DNA of 45,998 bases from Phycisphaerales bacterium (GCA_020247305.1 JADCJE010000013.1:1-45998); one strand, 5' to 3'. Shown: positions 1 through 9,148, counted from the first letter of the stretch. The notes: generated by a model not told the origin, from the letters alone. Numbers and translations are program-made.

Positions 1-2
1 AA

Positions 3-455
3 CCCGCCGCGACGAGTGCGCCAGCCGCACCGGCCGCAACCGTGCCGGTGGTCGCCGGCGCGCCGGCCGCGCCGATCACGCCCGTCGCCGCCACGCCGGC
101 GGCCACGCCCACGCCCGCGACCGCCGCGCCAAAGTCGCTGAAGTCGGCGATGAAGGGCATCGAGGACGACTGGAAGCAGATCGAGCAGGGCCTCGCCGGC
201 GCCACCGCCGACCTGCCGGCGATGGCCAAGGCCGCCGAACGCGTCGCCGCCGTGATGAAGCTGGGTTACGACCCGTTCGAGGACAAGGAAGTGCCGAACT
301 TCGCGCAACTGGCGCGGGAAGCGGAGGCGGCGTTCCTCGACCTCGCCAAGAAGGCCGCCGCCGGCGACGCCGCCGGCGTCAAGGCGATGGCGAAGACGCT
401 GCAGCCGCAGCACTGCGCCCGCTGCCACGACGCGTACGAAGAAGTGCACGGCTGA
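3..455 (+). CDS. Cytochrome c'-like (class II) monoheme protein, 5' partial
   Basis: The reading frame is open to the left edge, so the N-terminus is missing; the GTG at 42 sits in an Ala/Pro/Thr-rich stretch and is unlikely to be the true start. After that linker (to about base 130) the protein is helical and charged, and ends with a single heme-binding CARCH motif at 414-428, nine residues from the C-terminus. A helical bundle with a C-terminal CXXCH is the hallmark of class II cytochromes c (cytochrome c' family), which are periplasmic and bind heme covalently. The Ala/Pro linker suggests an exported protein tethered by an upstream signal or lipobox not seen here. The electron-transfer partner is unknown. 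It converges on the histidine kinase. Confidence 0.7.
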   Translation, partial: PAATSAPAAPAATVPVVAGAPAAPITPVAATPAATPTPATAAPKSLKSAMKGIEDDWKQIEQGLAGATADLPAMAKAAERVAAVMKLGYDPFEDKEVPNFAQLAREAEAAFLDLAKKAAAGDAAGVKAMAKTLQPQHCARCHDAYEEVHG

Positions 456-486
456 TCGCCCGCGCGCTGCCGCTGTGCAGTCGGCG

Positions 487-3357
487 TCAGGCGAGCGCGT
501 TCGCCAACGTCTGCGTCAGCGCGTCCAGGCCGAACGGCTTGTCGAGTTGCGCGGCGAAGCCGAGCTCGCCGATCTGCGCCGGATCGACCTTGTCGCTGAA
601 GCCGCTGGCGAGCACCACCGGCATGTCGGGGCGCAGCCGCCGGATCTCGCGCGTCAGCTGCAGGCCGTCCATGCCGGGCATGTGCAGGTCGGTGATGACC
701 AGCGCGACGTCCTGCGCGGCGTCGCGCAGCAGGGCGAGCGCGGCGTCGCCGCCGGCCACCGCTTCCGCGGCGTAGCCAAGGCCGGCGAGCAGGCTCACGA
801 TGACGCTGCGCACGATCTGCTCGTCGTCGACGAGCAGGATGCGCTGGCCGTGACCGCGTACGTGCGCCGCCGAGCCGCCGCCGGTCGCCGCCTGCTGCGC
901 CTCGGCGCCCGCCGCCGGCAGGTACACCGCGAACTCCGTGCCCGCGCCGGGCTGCGACTGCACGCGCATGAAGCCGCCGTGGCTGCGGACGATGCCGAGC
1001 GTCGTCGACAGGCCGAGGCCGGTGCCCTGCTCGGGGCTCTTGGTGCTGAAGAACGGCTCGAAGATGCGGTCGAGCAGCTCCGGCGCGATGCCGCATCCGG
1101 TGTCGCTGATGCCGATGCGCACGTAGGCCCCCGTCTTGGCGTCGCCGAGCGCCTGTGCGTCGGCCGCCGTCAGCTCGGCGCGCACGACCTCGATCGCGAG
1201 CCGGCCGCCGTCGGGCATGGCGTCGATGGCGTTGACGCACAGGTTGAGCAGCACCTGATGCAGCTGCGTCGAGTCGCCGTTGACCGCGGGCGCGGCCGGG
1301 TCGCAGGCGACGAGCACGTCGATGTTCTTGGGGAACGTGTTGCGCACGAAGCGCTCCAGCTCCGCGAGCAGGATCTGCAGCGGCACCGGCACGCGCTTGC
1401 CGTCGACGCCCTTGGCGAAGGTCAGCAGCTGCTTGACCATCGACGCGCCGCGGCGCGCGCTCGACTCCATGAGTTCGAGCAGCTCGCCGGACTCGGGGTG
1501 GCGCTCGCGCAGCAGGCCGGTCGCCAGCAGGATCGGCGCCAGCGTGTTGTTGACGTCGTGCGCGACGCCGCCGGCGAGCGTGCCGATGCTCTCCAGGCGC
1601 TGCGCCCGCAGGCCGCGCTGCTGCGCTTCGCGGTGCTCGGTGATGTCCTGGCCGACGGCGACGACGCCGACGATGGCGCCGCTCGCGTCGCGGCGCGCGC
1701 TCGCGCTCAGCAGCAGGTAGATGGAGCGGCCGTCCTTGGCCCGCAGCGGCAGGTCGAAGACCGCCGCGTCGCGGCCGGCGAGCGCGTCGTCGAACGCGGC
1801 GATCACCGCTTCGCGACGCTCGGCGACGACGAAGTCGCTGAGGCCGCGGCCGAGCGCCTCGACGCGGGTGTAGCCGGTCAGCCGCTCGGCGCAGGCGTTC
1901 CAGACGTTGATGCGGCCGTGCACGTCCTCGCCCAGGATCGGCGCGTTGGCGTTTTCGACGATGCGGCGCAGGTCGGCAGCGACGGCTTCGGCCGCCTGCT
2001 CGGCGATGCGCCGGTCGTGGATGTCGATGCACGAGCCGATGATCTCGACGGGACGGCTGTCGGGATCGCGCATCAGCGTGTACTCGTCGCGGAACCAGCG
2101 GTACGAGCCGTTGGGCAGGTGGAAGCGGTACTCGTACGTCGACGCGCCGGTCGCCAGCGTCTCGCGCAGCGCGCGCTGGCCGCCGGCGGCGTCGTCGGGG
2201 TGCAGGCGGCTGCGCCAGAAGCGCGCGTCGGCGAGCAGCACCCTGGAGGAGTAGCCGAACTGCGACTCGGCGTTCGGGCTGACGAAGGTGGTGCGGAAAT
2301 CGCCGCCCGCCTCGCAGGCGAAGACGACGGCGGACACCGACGTCAGCATGTACGCGAGGCGCTGCTCGACGGCGGCGATCTGCTGCGTGCGCTCGGCGAC
2401 GCGGCGTTCGAGATCGCTGTTGAGCCGCTGCAGCTCGCGTTCGGCGGCGACGCGGCGCTCGTTCTCCAGGTAGATCAGCACGATCGCCGCCACCGCCATG
2501 CCGAACTCGCGCTCGTCGCCGGTCCATGCGCGCGGCGCGCCGACGTGCTCGCAGCACAGCACGCCGACGATGGCGGCGCCAAGCTGCAGCGGCAGGTCGA
2601 TCATGGCGCGGATGCCGAGCGGCCGCAGGTAGCCGTCGGCGAAGCTGCGCGTCGCCGGATGCGACACGGCGTCGTCGGCGACGATCGGTTCGCGCGAGTC
2701 GATGGCGACGAAGTAGTAGGGGTGGTCGGCGCGGCGCATCGCCATGTCGACCTTGCCCTGCGGCGTGCCGTCGGCCCACAGGTCCTCACAGGCGATGCCG
2801 GACCGCGCGTCGTCGAACAACCAGACGCTCGCGCGCGCCACGCCGAGCGCCTGCGCGACCTGGGCGGTGGCCAACGCGAGGAAGGCACGGCGGTCACGGC
2901 TCATGTTGCCGCGCAGGATCGCGAGCACCGAGTGGAACATGCGGCGCTGCTCGCGCAGCCGCACGAGCGACACCGCGTCGGCGCGGTCGGCCGCGGCCTC
3001 GCGGAAGACGCCGCGCGTGACGACCGGCGCGCCGTCCGCGAAGGCGACCGTCACCTTGCCCTCCACGTGCACGGCTGCGCCAGCCTTGGTGACGAACACC
3101 GCCGCCATGACGCCGAGCTGCTCGCCCGACAACAGCCGCTTCATGAAGTAGAGGCAGTGGTCGCGGCTCTCCGGGTGGATGAACTCGAAGAGGTTGCGGC
3201 CGACGACATCGTCGACGGCGTGCCCGAGCCGCTCGCACCACGCGCGGTTGACGAAGCGGATGCGTCCGTCCGGCAGGACGCTCTGCACGAGGTCGCTGAC
3301 GCCGTCGAGGAATTCGCGCAGCGCGGGCGAGCCGAGGTCGTGGGCGTCGTCGTTCAT
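487..3357 (-). CDS. Hybrid sensor histidine kinase: PAS-GAF-PAS-PAS-HisKA-HATPase-REC
   Basis: A 956-residue cytoplasmic hybrid kinase if started at the ATG at 3357 (MNDDAHDL); the frame stays open upstream but that part is antisense to the peroxidase gene. Domains: PAS about 12-120, GAF about 155-300, a coiled linker 300-335, PAS 340-450, PAS 460-575. The HisKA H-box GGVAHDVNN gives His600 as phospho-acceptor. The HATPase has N-box NLCVNAIDAM (706-714), DTGCGI and GTGLGLS. The C-terminal receiver (838-956) has DDE, acceptor Asp890 in ITDLHMPG and Lys940. No transmembrane segment is visible, so it probably senses a soluble ligand or redox cue through PAS/GAF. No partner regulator with an output domain is adjacent, so the target is unknown. 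Confidence 0.9.
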   Translation of the reverse strand: MNDDAHDLGSPALREFLDGVSDLVQSVLPDGRIRFVNRAWCERLGHAVDDVVGRNLFEFIHPESRDHCLYFMKRLLSGEQLGVMAAVFVTKAGAAVHVEGKVTVAFADGAPVVTRGVFREAAADRADAVSLVRLREQRRMFHSVLAILRGNMSRDRRAFLALATAQVAQALGVARASVWLFDDARSGIACEDLWADGTPQGKVDMAMRRADHPYYFVAIDSREPIVADDAVSHPATRSFADGYLRPLGIRAMIDLPLQLGAAIVGVLCCEHVGAPRAWTGDEREFGMAVAAIVLIYLENERRVAAERELQRLNSDLERRVAERTQQIAAVEQRLAYMLTSVSAVVFACEAGGDFRTTFVSPNAESQFGYSSRVLLADARFWRSRLHPDDAAGGQRALRETLATGASTYEYRFHLPNGSYRWFRDEYTLMRDPDSRPVEIIGSCIDIHDRRIAEQAAEAVAADLRRIVENANAPILGEDVHGRINVWNACAERLTGYTRVEALGRGLSDFVVAERREAVIAAFDDALAGRDAAVFDLPLRAKDGRSIYLLLSASARRDASGAIVGVVAVGQDITEHREAQQRGLRAQRLESIGTLAGGVAHDVNNTLAPILLATGLLRERHPESGELLELMESSARRGASMVKQLLTFAKGVDGKRVPVPLQILLAELERFVRNTFPKNIDVLVACDPAAPAVNGDSTQLHQVLLNLCVNAIDAMPDGGRLAIEVVRAELTAADAQALGDAKTGAYVRIGISDTGCGIAPELLDRIFEPFFSTKSPEQGTGLGLSTTLGIVRSHGGFMRVQSQPGAGTEFAVYLPAAGAEAQQAATGGGSAAHVRGHGQRILLVDDEQIVRSVIVSLLAGLGYAAEAVAGGDAALALLRDAAQDVALVITDLHMPGMDGLQLTREIRRLRPDMPVVLASGFSDKVDPAQIGELGFAAQLDKPFGLDALTQTLANALA

Positions 3358-3601
3358 GCGGGGTGGTGTCCCGACATGGATTGGGTATCGGCGGCCAAGG
3401 GTCGCCGACCGGAAGGAGGCGAAGGCTATGTCGGGCCGCCGTCGCCCGTGCTCCGCACAATGGCCCATCCACGGCGCGACAAGGACGCAGCCGGCGGCGG
3501 CCCGGCGAGGCCGGGTGGGGCGCACCGTCCTGCGCTGCGCCAACCGCCGCATGGACCGGGCGTTGCATCCGCCAGCCCGGCGCCGGCGAAACGCCGTTCC
3601 G

Positions 3602-4225
3602 ATGCAAACCCCCATTCTGTGCGCCGCCCTGCTGGCGCTCACCGCCGCCTGCGGCAGCCCGCCGCCGACCGGCGCTTCCGCAGCGCCCGCCGGCGCCGCC
3701 AACCCGGCCCCGACCACCGCCACCCCCGCGCCCACCGCGACTGCCATGAACGACGTCTACGCCCTGAAGGCCTCCTCCCTCGCCGGCCAGTCCGCCGACC
3801 TGTCCAGCTACCGCGGCAAGGTGACACTCGTCGTCAACGTCGCCAGCGAGTGCGGATACACGCCGCAGTACAAGGGCCTGCAGAAGCTGCACGAGGAGTA
3901 CGCCGCCAAGGGTTTCGCGGTGCTCGCGTTCCCGAGCAACGAGTTCGGCGGCCAGGAGCCCGGCTCGCCGGAGCAGATCCAGCAGTTCTGCAGCAAGAAC
4001 TACGGCGTGACCTTCCCGCTGTTCGCCAAGTGCGCGACCAAGCCGGGCGCGGGCCAGAGCCCGGTGTTCGCCGCGCTGCAGCAGGCGACCGGCAAGTCGC
4101 CGAACTGGAACTTCTGCAAGTACCTCGTCGGCAAGGACGGCGCGCCGATCGCGTTCTATGCGTCGCGCACGGCGCCGGACGACGCCGAGCTGCGCGCTGC
4201 GATCGACAAGGCGCTGGGCGGCTGA
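3602..4225 (+). CDS. Glutathione peroxidase-family thiol peroxidase, lipoprotein
   Basis: A 207-residue protein starting at the ATG at 3602. It begins with a lipoprotein signal, lipobox LTAAC (Cys17), then an Ala/Pro/Thr-rich spacer to about residue 48. The GPx domain follows with peroxidatic Cys84 in NVASECGYT, Gln118 in FGGQEPG, and Trp169-Asn170 in NWNF, completing the Cys-Gln-Trp-Asn tetrad. Cys130 in QQFCSKNYGVTFP matches the resolving cysteine of thioredoxin-dependent 2-Cys GPx enzymes, so despite the family name thioredoxin-like proteins are the likelier reductant. It should reduce peroxides at the outer face of a membrane. It is divergent from the histidine kinase (244 bp between starts) and convergent with the SGNH gene. 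Confidence 0.92.
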   Translation: MQTPILCAALLALTAACGSPPPTGASAAPAGAANPAPTTATPAPTATAMNDVYALKASSLAGQSADLSSYRGKVTLVVNVASECGYTPQYKGLQKLHEEYAAKGFAVLAFPSNEFGGQEPGSPEQIQQFCSKNYGVTFPLFAKCATKPGAGQSPVFAALQQATGKSPNWNFCKYLVGKDGAPIAFYASRTAPDDAELRAAIDKALGG

Positions 4226-4262
4226 GCGGCCGGACGCGGCCACCGGCGCGCGATGCCGCGCG

Positions 4263-5498
4263 CTACTGGAACAGCAGCAGGCAGCCGTCCGTCGTCGCGA
4301 ACGACGGATTGCCAGTCGCGCTGCTCGGCGCGAAGGCGATGCCTTGCACCAGCGCCGCCGCGCCGGGCAGCGTGAACGGCAGCGGCACGGTCAGCCCGAG
4401 CGGCGGCTGCAGCGTCGGCGATTGCAGCAGCACCAGCATGCTGCCCACGTCGATGCGCAACTCCGGCCACGTCGGTGACGGCGGCGGCGGCGCGCCGACG
4501 GGGAAGAGGTTGACGAGCAGCAGCGCGGGCGCGGCGTCGAACACGCCGTTGCGGCTCTGCACCTGCAGCGTCAGCGGCGCGCCGAGGCCGACGCTGCGCG
4601 TCCCGCACGCGCTGACGTTGCCCGGCGCGACGCCGGACGCGAGCGTCAGGTAGTCGCCCGAACCGGGGAACGGCCGCACGCTGCGCGCGGCGCACAGGTC
4701 GGCGAGCCCGGCCATCTGGTCCCAGTCCGCCTGGGTGATGCCGAGGCCGGCGAGCCACGTCGCCAGCGCGCCGTTGCCGGCGAGGTTCGGGTTGAGCGGG
4801 CAGACGCGAACGCTGTAGATCGACGTGAACAGGCACATGCCCGCCAGCAGCGTCATCGGCGGCAGCGGGTGGAACAGGTCGGGGTCGTAGTACGAAGGCA
4901 GCCAGCCGAGCAGCGCAACGCCGTCGCCGACGCCGGCTGCGCTCGCCGCGCCAGCGCCGTAGGCCGCGTTGAGGTCGTTGCGCGCCGCGAGGTAGTTGCC
5001 GCGGATCTCGTCGTGCATCGCGCGCGGCGACGCGAACGTGTTGGGGTAGAGGAAGTGCCCGACGGCGCGCGCCCACGTCTGGTACAGCACCGCCTTGGCC
5101 TGCGGGCTGTGGTTGCGCACGTTGCCGAGGATCTGCAGCGCCGAGGCGCGGAACAGCCCCGGATTGCCGCTCGCCGCGGTCGCCTCCAGCGACTGGCCTT
5201 GCATGACGACGACGTCCCAGCGCTGGCCCGCAGGCAGCGAGCCCGTGATCGCGGCGACCTGCGCGCTGTTGGTGGCGTGGTACTGCAGGTCGGCGCCGTT
5301 CTGGTAGCGCGTGACGATCGTCGGCGCCGGCAGCCCGGCCTGGATCGCGAGCAGGCGCACCAGCTCGCCGACGCCGCCGTTCCGCGCCGAGTAGCTGTTG
5401 CCGTAGAACAGCAGGTTCTTGCCGACACCCTGCGCGGCAGCGGCGGCGGCGAAGAGCGCGACACAGAGGGTGACGACGGCGAAGCGGGCGGCGCGCAT
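4263..5498 (-). CDS. Secreted SGNH/GDSL-hydrolase-like protein
   Basis: 411 residues with an N-terminal signal peptide (AAAAAAQG about residue 24). The body has SGNH-hydrolase signatures: block I LLFYGNSYS supplies the candidate nucleophile Ser, VVVMQGQS resembles a later block, and DLFHP supplies the Asp-X-X-His pair of block V. This suggests an esterase or carbohydrate-active hydrolase acting outside the cytoplasm, but the substrate cannot be read from sequence. The last about 116 residues (from SACGTRS, bases 4266-4613) form a separate beta-rich tail resembling those of several other exported proteins in the window. The gene follows the repeat protein at 5660-7732 on the same strand, separated by a strong hairpin, so it is probably transcribed separately. 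Confidence 0.72.
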   Translation of the reverse strand: MRAARFAVVTLCVALFAAAAAAQGVGKNLLFYGNSYSARNGGVGELVRLLAIQAGLPAPTIVTRYQNGADLQYHATNSAQVAAITGSLPAGQRWDVVVMQGQSLEATAASGNPGLFRASALQILGNVRNHSPQAKAVLYQTWARAVGHFLYPNTFASPRAMHDEIRGNYLAARNDLNAAYGAGAASAAGVGDGVALLGWLPSYYDPDLFHPLPPMTLLAGMCLFTSIYSVRVCPLNPNLAGNGALATWLAGLGITQADWDQMAGLADLCAARSVRPFPGSGDYLTLASGVAPGNVSACGTRSVGLGAPLTLQVQSRNGVFDAAPALLLVNLFPVGAPPPPSPTWPELRIDVGSMLVLLQSPTLQPPLGLTVPLPFTLPGAAALVQGIAFAPSSATGNPSFATTDGCLLLFQ

Positions 5499-5545
5499 TG
5501 GCAGCTCAGACTATCGCATCGCGCAGCGGGCGGTGGGTCGCAACA

Positions 5546-5574
5546 CCGCGCCGGGCGATCCGCCGCGCCGGGCG
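5546..5574. repeat. 12-bp direct repeat CCGCGCCGGGCG, two copies
   Basis: CCGCGCCGGGCG occurs at 5546-5557 and again at 5563-5574, just upstream of the SGNH gene start (minus strand). It is a short local duplication; with this base composition a regulatory role is only a possibility. Confidence 0.4.
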
Positions 5575-5607
5575 CAGCCGGCCGCGCCGTAACTGACCGG
5601 AGACGAC

Positions 5608-5633
5608 CGCGCCCCGCCTGCCGGCGGGGCGCG
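5608..5633 (-). terminator. GC-rich hairpin downstream of the 5660-7732 gene
   Basis: A perfect 11-bp inverted repeat (5608-5618 with 5623-5633; arm CGCGCCCCGCC) closes on the four-base loop TGCC. It lies 26 bases past the stop codon of the minus-strand gene ending at 5660 and before the next minus-strand gene. No U-tract follows, so it may be a terminator without a classical tail or a 3'-end stabiliser. Confidence 0.55.
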
Positions 5634-5659
5634 ATCCCTGCCGCCTTCACCGCGTGCGG

Positions 5660-7732
5660 TCAGTACAGCTTCACGCCGCAGGGCTCGCCGGCGAACAGCA
5701 CGTTGAGCGTCTGGAAGTCGATCACCACCAGCGCGTGCCGCAGGTCGGCGCCGGCGAGGAAGCCGAGGCCGGCGGGCAGCGTGAACGACGCCGTCGCCTT
5801 GCCGACGGCGTCGAGCACGCCGAACGTGCCCGCCCACGGGCCGGAGTTGAGCAGGTCGAGGCCGATGCTCGTCCAGGCGTCGGGGTTGATCGGGACGATC
5901 GCGCCGCCGAACGGCAGGCCCGGCCGCGAGCCGGAGCCGCCGACGGCGACGAGGTACAGCTGGCCGGCGTTGGCCTGCCCGGCGTTGAGCCGCATCGTGT
6001 GCGCGCCGCCGGTCACCGTGTTGACGGCGCTCGGCGTGCAGTCGTTGCTGCCGAGCCGGCCGCGGACGATGGCGCCGTTGACGGCGAAGTTGACGCGCTG
6101 CAGGACGTCGCCCTGGTTGTTGAGGCTGAGCGGGCAGCCGTCGCCCGACGGGAACTGCACGCTGCCGGTCGTGTTCGCGGCGACGAGACCCGCCGGGGTC
6201 GCGAACGTGTCGCCGGGCGCGAAGGCGAGCTGCAGGCCGCTGACCGGGTCCCAGGCATAGCTGCAGCTCAGGCTGGACGTCCCGGAGGTCGTCGTGAGGT
6301 TGACGGTGACGCCGGACGCGATCACGTGGCCCAGGTCGTTCATCTGCACGCTGCCGGCCTGGATCGCGCCGAACGACGCGCTGACGAAGCCGGGGACGCC
6401 GGCGAAGCCCGGCGCCGGGTCGCCTTCGCGAGCGATCAGGCGCAGGCTGCCTGGACGGCCGATCCACAGCGTCTGGTCGTTGTTCGCCGTGACGCCGCCG
6501 CCGGCGTCGGTCAGCGTGCAGTAGAACGCCGTGCTGCCGCCCTCGAAATCGCTGTACGACTGCGTGAAGTTGGCGGTGCCCATCAGTGCGCCCGGGATGC
6601 CCGGGGCGGGCGTGCCTTCGCGGTGCACGAGCTGGAAGCCGCCGAGGCCGCCGAGGAACACTGCATTGTCGTCGGCCGTCGTCACCGTGCCGCCGGACAA
6701 CGTGCAGGTGAACGCGCACCCGCCGGCGATGCCGAAGCCCTGCGCGATCGACGGCGAGCCGTAGTTGCCCGTGCCGCTCGGCAGCGGCGCCGGATCGCCC
6801 TCGCGCACGAGGATCGTGTTGCCGAAGCCGGGCTGCCAGACCATCAGGATGTTGTCGTTGGCGGCGGTCGCCGGCGTCGTGCCGCCGGCGCCGAAGCGCT
6901 GGTCGTGCAGCAGCCAGCCGACGCGGTTGAGGATCGTGTTGAAGCCCATCGTGCCGATGTTGCACGTGCCGCCGCCGGCGACGGGCACGAGGTCGTTCTT
7001 GCGGAGGACGAGGTTGAGCGAGCCCGGCGTGCCGACGAAGATCGCTTGGTTGTTGGTCGTGCCGGAGACGTCGCCGCCGGCGATCGTCGCCAGGAAGGCG
7101 ACCTGGCCGGCGCCGTTGATCGACGTGGCCTGGTAGCCGACGCCGCCGAACTGCGTGTCGAAGAGCGTGCCGTTGACGCCCGTCGGCGCGCCGCGCTGCG
7201 CCAGCACGATGAACGCGCCGGGCGGGCCCCAGAACAGCGCCGAGTCGTTGCGGCCGGTGGCTGCCGTGCCCGTCGTGATGATGCTCGGCCCGATGAAGCT
7301 GGCGCCGAACACCAGGATGCCGCCTTCGGGGCTGATGCGCGGGCTGCCGCCGAGGCCCTGCAGCTGCAGCGTGGCCGATGATTGCTGGATCAGCACGGTG
7401 CCGGCGCCGAGCGTGCCGGTCGGCTCCGGATCGCCGGCGCGCACGATCATCTGCATCGTCTCGCGCGTGCGGCCGAGGAAGTACGCGCGGTCGGTCAGCG
7501 TCGTCGAACCGCCGCCGGTGAAGCGGGCGCGGAACAGCACGTTGCCCGACAGGTCGGCGACCGGGAAGTCGAACGCGGACGCGCCGCCGAGGACCGCGCC
7601 GGGCAGGCCGGGCACGGCGTCGCCTTCGGCGAGCAGGACCTGGCCTTGGGAAATCAGGCTCTGGGCGGCGGCGGAGGCCGCTGACAAGGCGAGGACAGCG
7701 ACGATGCGGAGGTGGTTGCGGTTAAGCGTCAT
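5660..7732 (-). CDS. Large exported repeat protein (DUF7453-like, choice-of-anchor type)
   Basis: 690 residues from the ATG at 7732, which opens a signal peptide (MTLNRNHLRI, cleavage near SAAAQS); the longer frame adds an unlikely Cys/Arg-rich stretch. The body consists of about seven degenerate repeats of some 65-75 residues, each with a segment such as REGDPAPG, REGTPAPGIPG or LLAEGDAVPG and another such as LNNQGDVL, NGAGQVAF or DLSGNVLF. The repeat pattern suggests a beta-propeller or similar solenoid outside the cytoplasm. I recall comparable proteins under labels such as DUF7453 or choice-of-anchor, but could not check this. The last about 128 residues (from NDCTPSAV) form the beta-rich tail shared with other exported proteins here. 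No enzymatic motif is visible. Confidence 0.75.
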   Translation of the reverse strand: MTLNRNHLRIVAVLALSAASAAAQSLISQGQVLLAEGDAVPGLPGAVLGGASAFDFPVADLSGNVLFRARFTGGGSTTLTDRAYFLGRTRETMQMIVRAGDPEPTGTLGAGTVLIQQSSATLQLQGLGGSPRISPEGGILVFGASFIGPSIITTGTAATGRNDSALFWGPPGAFIVLAQRGAPTGVNGTLFDTQFGGVGYQATSINGAGQVAFLATIAGGDVSGTTNNQAIFVGTPGSLNLVLRKNDLVPVAGGGTCNIGTMGFNTILNRVGWLLHDQRFGAGGTTPATAANDNILMVWQPGFGNTILVREGDPAPLPSGTGNYGSPSIAQGFGIAGGCAFTCTLSGGTVTTADDNAVFLGGLGGFQLVHREGTPAPGIPGALMGTANFTQSYSDFEGGSTAFYCTLTDAGGGVTANNDQTLWIGRPGSLRLIAREGDPAPGFAGVPGFVSASFGAIQAGSVQMNDLGHVIASGVTVNLTTTSGTSSLSCSYAWDPVSGLQLAFAPGDTFATPAGLVAANTTGSVQFPSGDGCPLSLNNQGDVLQRVNFAVNGAIVRGRLGSNDCTPSAVNTVTGGAHTMRLNAGQANAGQLYLVAVGGSGSRPGLPFGGAIVPINPDAWTSIGLDLLNSGPWAGTFGVLDAVGKATASFTLPAGLGFLAGADLRHALVVIDFQTLNVLFAGEPCGVKLY

Positions 7733-7794
7733 GGTGGCAGGGGTGCAGCCGAGACGGCCGCATCGACAAAGCGACGGATGCACCACCGTGGCCA

Positions 7795-7818
7795 TGGGAT
7801 TCCGGCAAACGGAACCCA
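7795..7818 (-). terminator. Hairpin downstream of the small membrane protein gene
   Basis: Arms TGGG-A-TTCCG (7795-7804) and CGGAACCCA (7810-7818) pair over nine positions with one bulged A and the loop GCAAA. It lies just past the stop at 7836 of the minus-strand gene and upstream of the next gene start at 7732, a good place for a terminator. Confidence 0.5.
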
Positions 7819-7835
7819 CCGGGCACCACCGCGCA

Positions 7836-8201
7836 TCAGACCATGACGAGCGCGACGACGGCGGCGAGGACGAGCCAGAGGGCCGACAGCGCGATGCCGA
7901 CGCAGGCGGGGCCGCGCGCCGATCCCGGCTGCGCCAGGGCGAGCGCGCCGAGCACGAGGCCCGCGACGGCGACGAGCCCGAAGATCGCGCCGACGCAGCC
8001 GATGGCGCCGAGCACCTCCTCGCTGCCGTCGCCAGCGCCTTCGATCGAGCGGCCGCTCGACTCCTTGCTCATGCCGTACGCGACGAGCGCGAACAGCACG
8101 CTGCCAGCGCCCGCCACGATGCCGAGCACCATCGACACCGTCCCGAGCGCGGTGCGGGCTGGGGCGCGCTCGGGGACGTCATCGGGTTGCACTGGGTCCA
8201 T
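7836..8201 (-). CDS. Small membrane protein, DUF4190-like
   Basis: 121 residues from the ATG at 8201 (MDPVQPDDVPER). A short acidic N-terminus precedes three to four hydrophobic segments: about 18-45 (TALGTVSMVLGIVAG), 62-90 (IGCVGAIFGLVAVAG) and 96-121 (to the C-terminus), with a Ser/Glu/Gly-rich loop between the first two. Gly-rich paired helices preceded by a soluble proline-rich head resemble DUF4190-type proteins, whose function is not established. It is divergent from the ABC transporter gene, with 182 bp between start codons. Confidence 0.65.
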   Translation of the reverse strand: MDPVQPDDVPERAPARTALGTVSMVLGIVAGAGSVLFALVAYGMSKESSGRSIEGAGDGSEEVLGAIGCVGAIFGLVAVAGLVLGALALAQPGSARGPACVGIALSALWLVLAAVVALVMV

Positions 8202-8383
8202 GCCGGCCGAGGATGCTAGCCGCGGCCCCGCAGCCAGCGCGACCATGCGGCGTGCGCGACGGCGATGCAGCGCGTGAGCGCCGAGGGCTCGCCGGTGTCG
8301 TTGTGGCGCGCGACGTCCCACTGCACATAAGCGACGCCGGCGCCGACGGCGCCCCCCTGCCGCAATCGGCAATACTCACGCGC

Positions 8384-9148
8384 ATGCCCGACGAACTGTC
8401 CGCCGCCCCCATTGCCAGCCTGCGCGGCCTCGGCAAGTGGTACGGCCACTTCCCTGCCGTCGCCGACCTCGACCTGGACGTCGGGCGCGGCGAGATCCTC
8501 GCCCTCCTCGGCCCCAACGGCGCCGGCAAGACGACGACCATCCGCATGCTGATGGGCATCCTGTCGCCGACGAGCGGGCAGGCTCGCATCGCCGGCCTCG
8601 ACTGCTTCAGCGACCGTCCCGAGGTCATGCGCCACGTCGGTTACCTGCCGGACGAGCCGATCTTCCACGACCATCTGCGCGGCCGCGAGGTGCTGGCGTT
8701 CTGCGCCACGATGCACGGCCTGCCGCGCGCGGCGGCGAAAGCGCGCGCCGACGCGCTCGCCGAGCGGCTCGATCTCGCCGGCGACCTCGACGAGTTCGCC
8801 GTCAACTACTCGCTGGGCATGCGCAAGAAGCTCGCGCTGGTCGCTGCCATGCTGCACGAGCCCGAGCTGCTGATCCTCGACGAGCCGACCAATGGCCTCG
8901 ATCCGGTGGTCACGCGCGCGCTGCTCGACCTCGTGCGCGAACAGGCGGCGGCGGGACGCGCCGTCTTCTACAGCACCCACCTGCTCGACCAGGCGCAGCG
9001 GCTCTGCCACCGCGTCGCGATCCTGCACCGGGGCCGACTGCAGGCGATCGGCCCGGTCGAGGAGATCGTCCACCGGCACGCCCCGGGCGGCACGCTCGAA
9101 GACGCGTTCTTCCGGGTCACCGGCGCGAACGCCGAGGGCGACGCGTGA
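8384..9148 (+). CDS. ABC transporter ATP-binding protein (ABC-2/NatA type)
   Basis: 254 residues from the ATG at 8384 (MPDELSAAP); the longer open frame upstream is not supported. Complete nucleotide-binding domain: Walker A GPNGAGKTT (43-51), signature YSLGMRKK (141-148, the variant common in ABC-2 exporters), Walker B LLILDEPT with catalytic Glu166, and H-loop His198 in YSTH. It powers the permease encoded next. Its TGA overlaps the GTG start of that gene by three bases, indicating translational coupling. Such pairs export lipids, peptides, drugs or Na+; the substrate is not readable here. Confidence 0.93.
   Translation: MPDELSAAPIASLRGLGKWYGHFPAVADLDLDVGRGEILALLGPNGAGKTTTIRMLMGILSPTSGQARIAGLDCFSDRPEVMRHVGYLPDEPIFHDHLRGREVLAFCATMHGLPRAAAKARADALAERLDLAGDLDEFAVNYSLGMRKKLALVAAMLHEPELLILDEPTNGLDPVVTRALLDLVREQAAAGRAVFYSTHLLDQAQRLCHRVAILHRGRLQAIGPVEEIVHRHAPGGTLEDAFFRVTGANAEGDA

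Noticed and set aside
475..4653. A 1392-codon plus-strand ORF antisense to the histidine kinase
   Set aside because: The opposite strand encodes clear PAS, HisKA, HATPase and receiver domains, and the peroxidase overlaps it too; the long ORF is a by-product of extreme GC3 and is Ala/Arg/Gln-rich low complexity.
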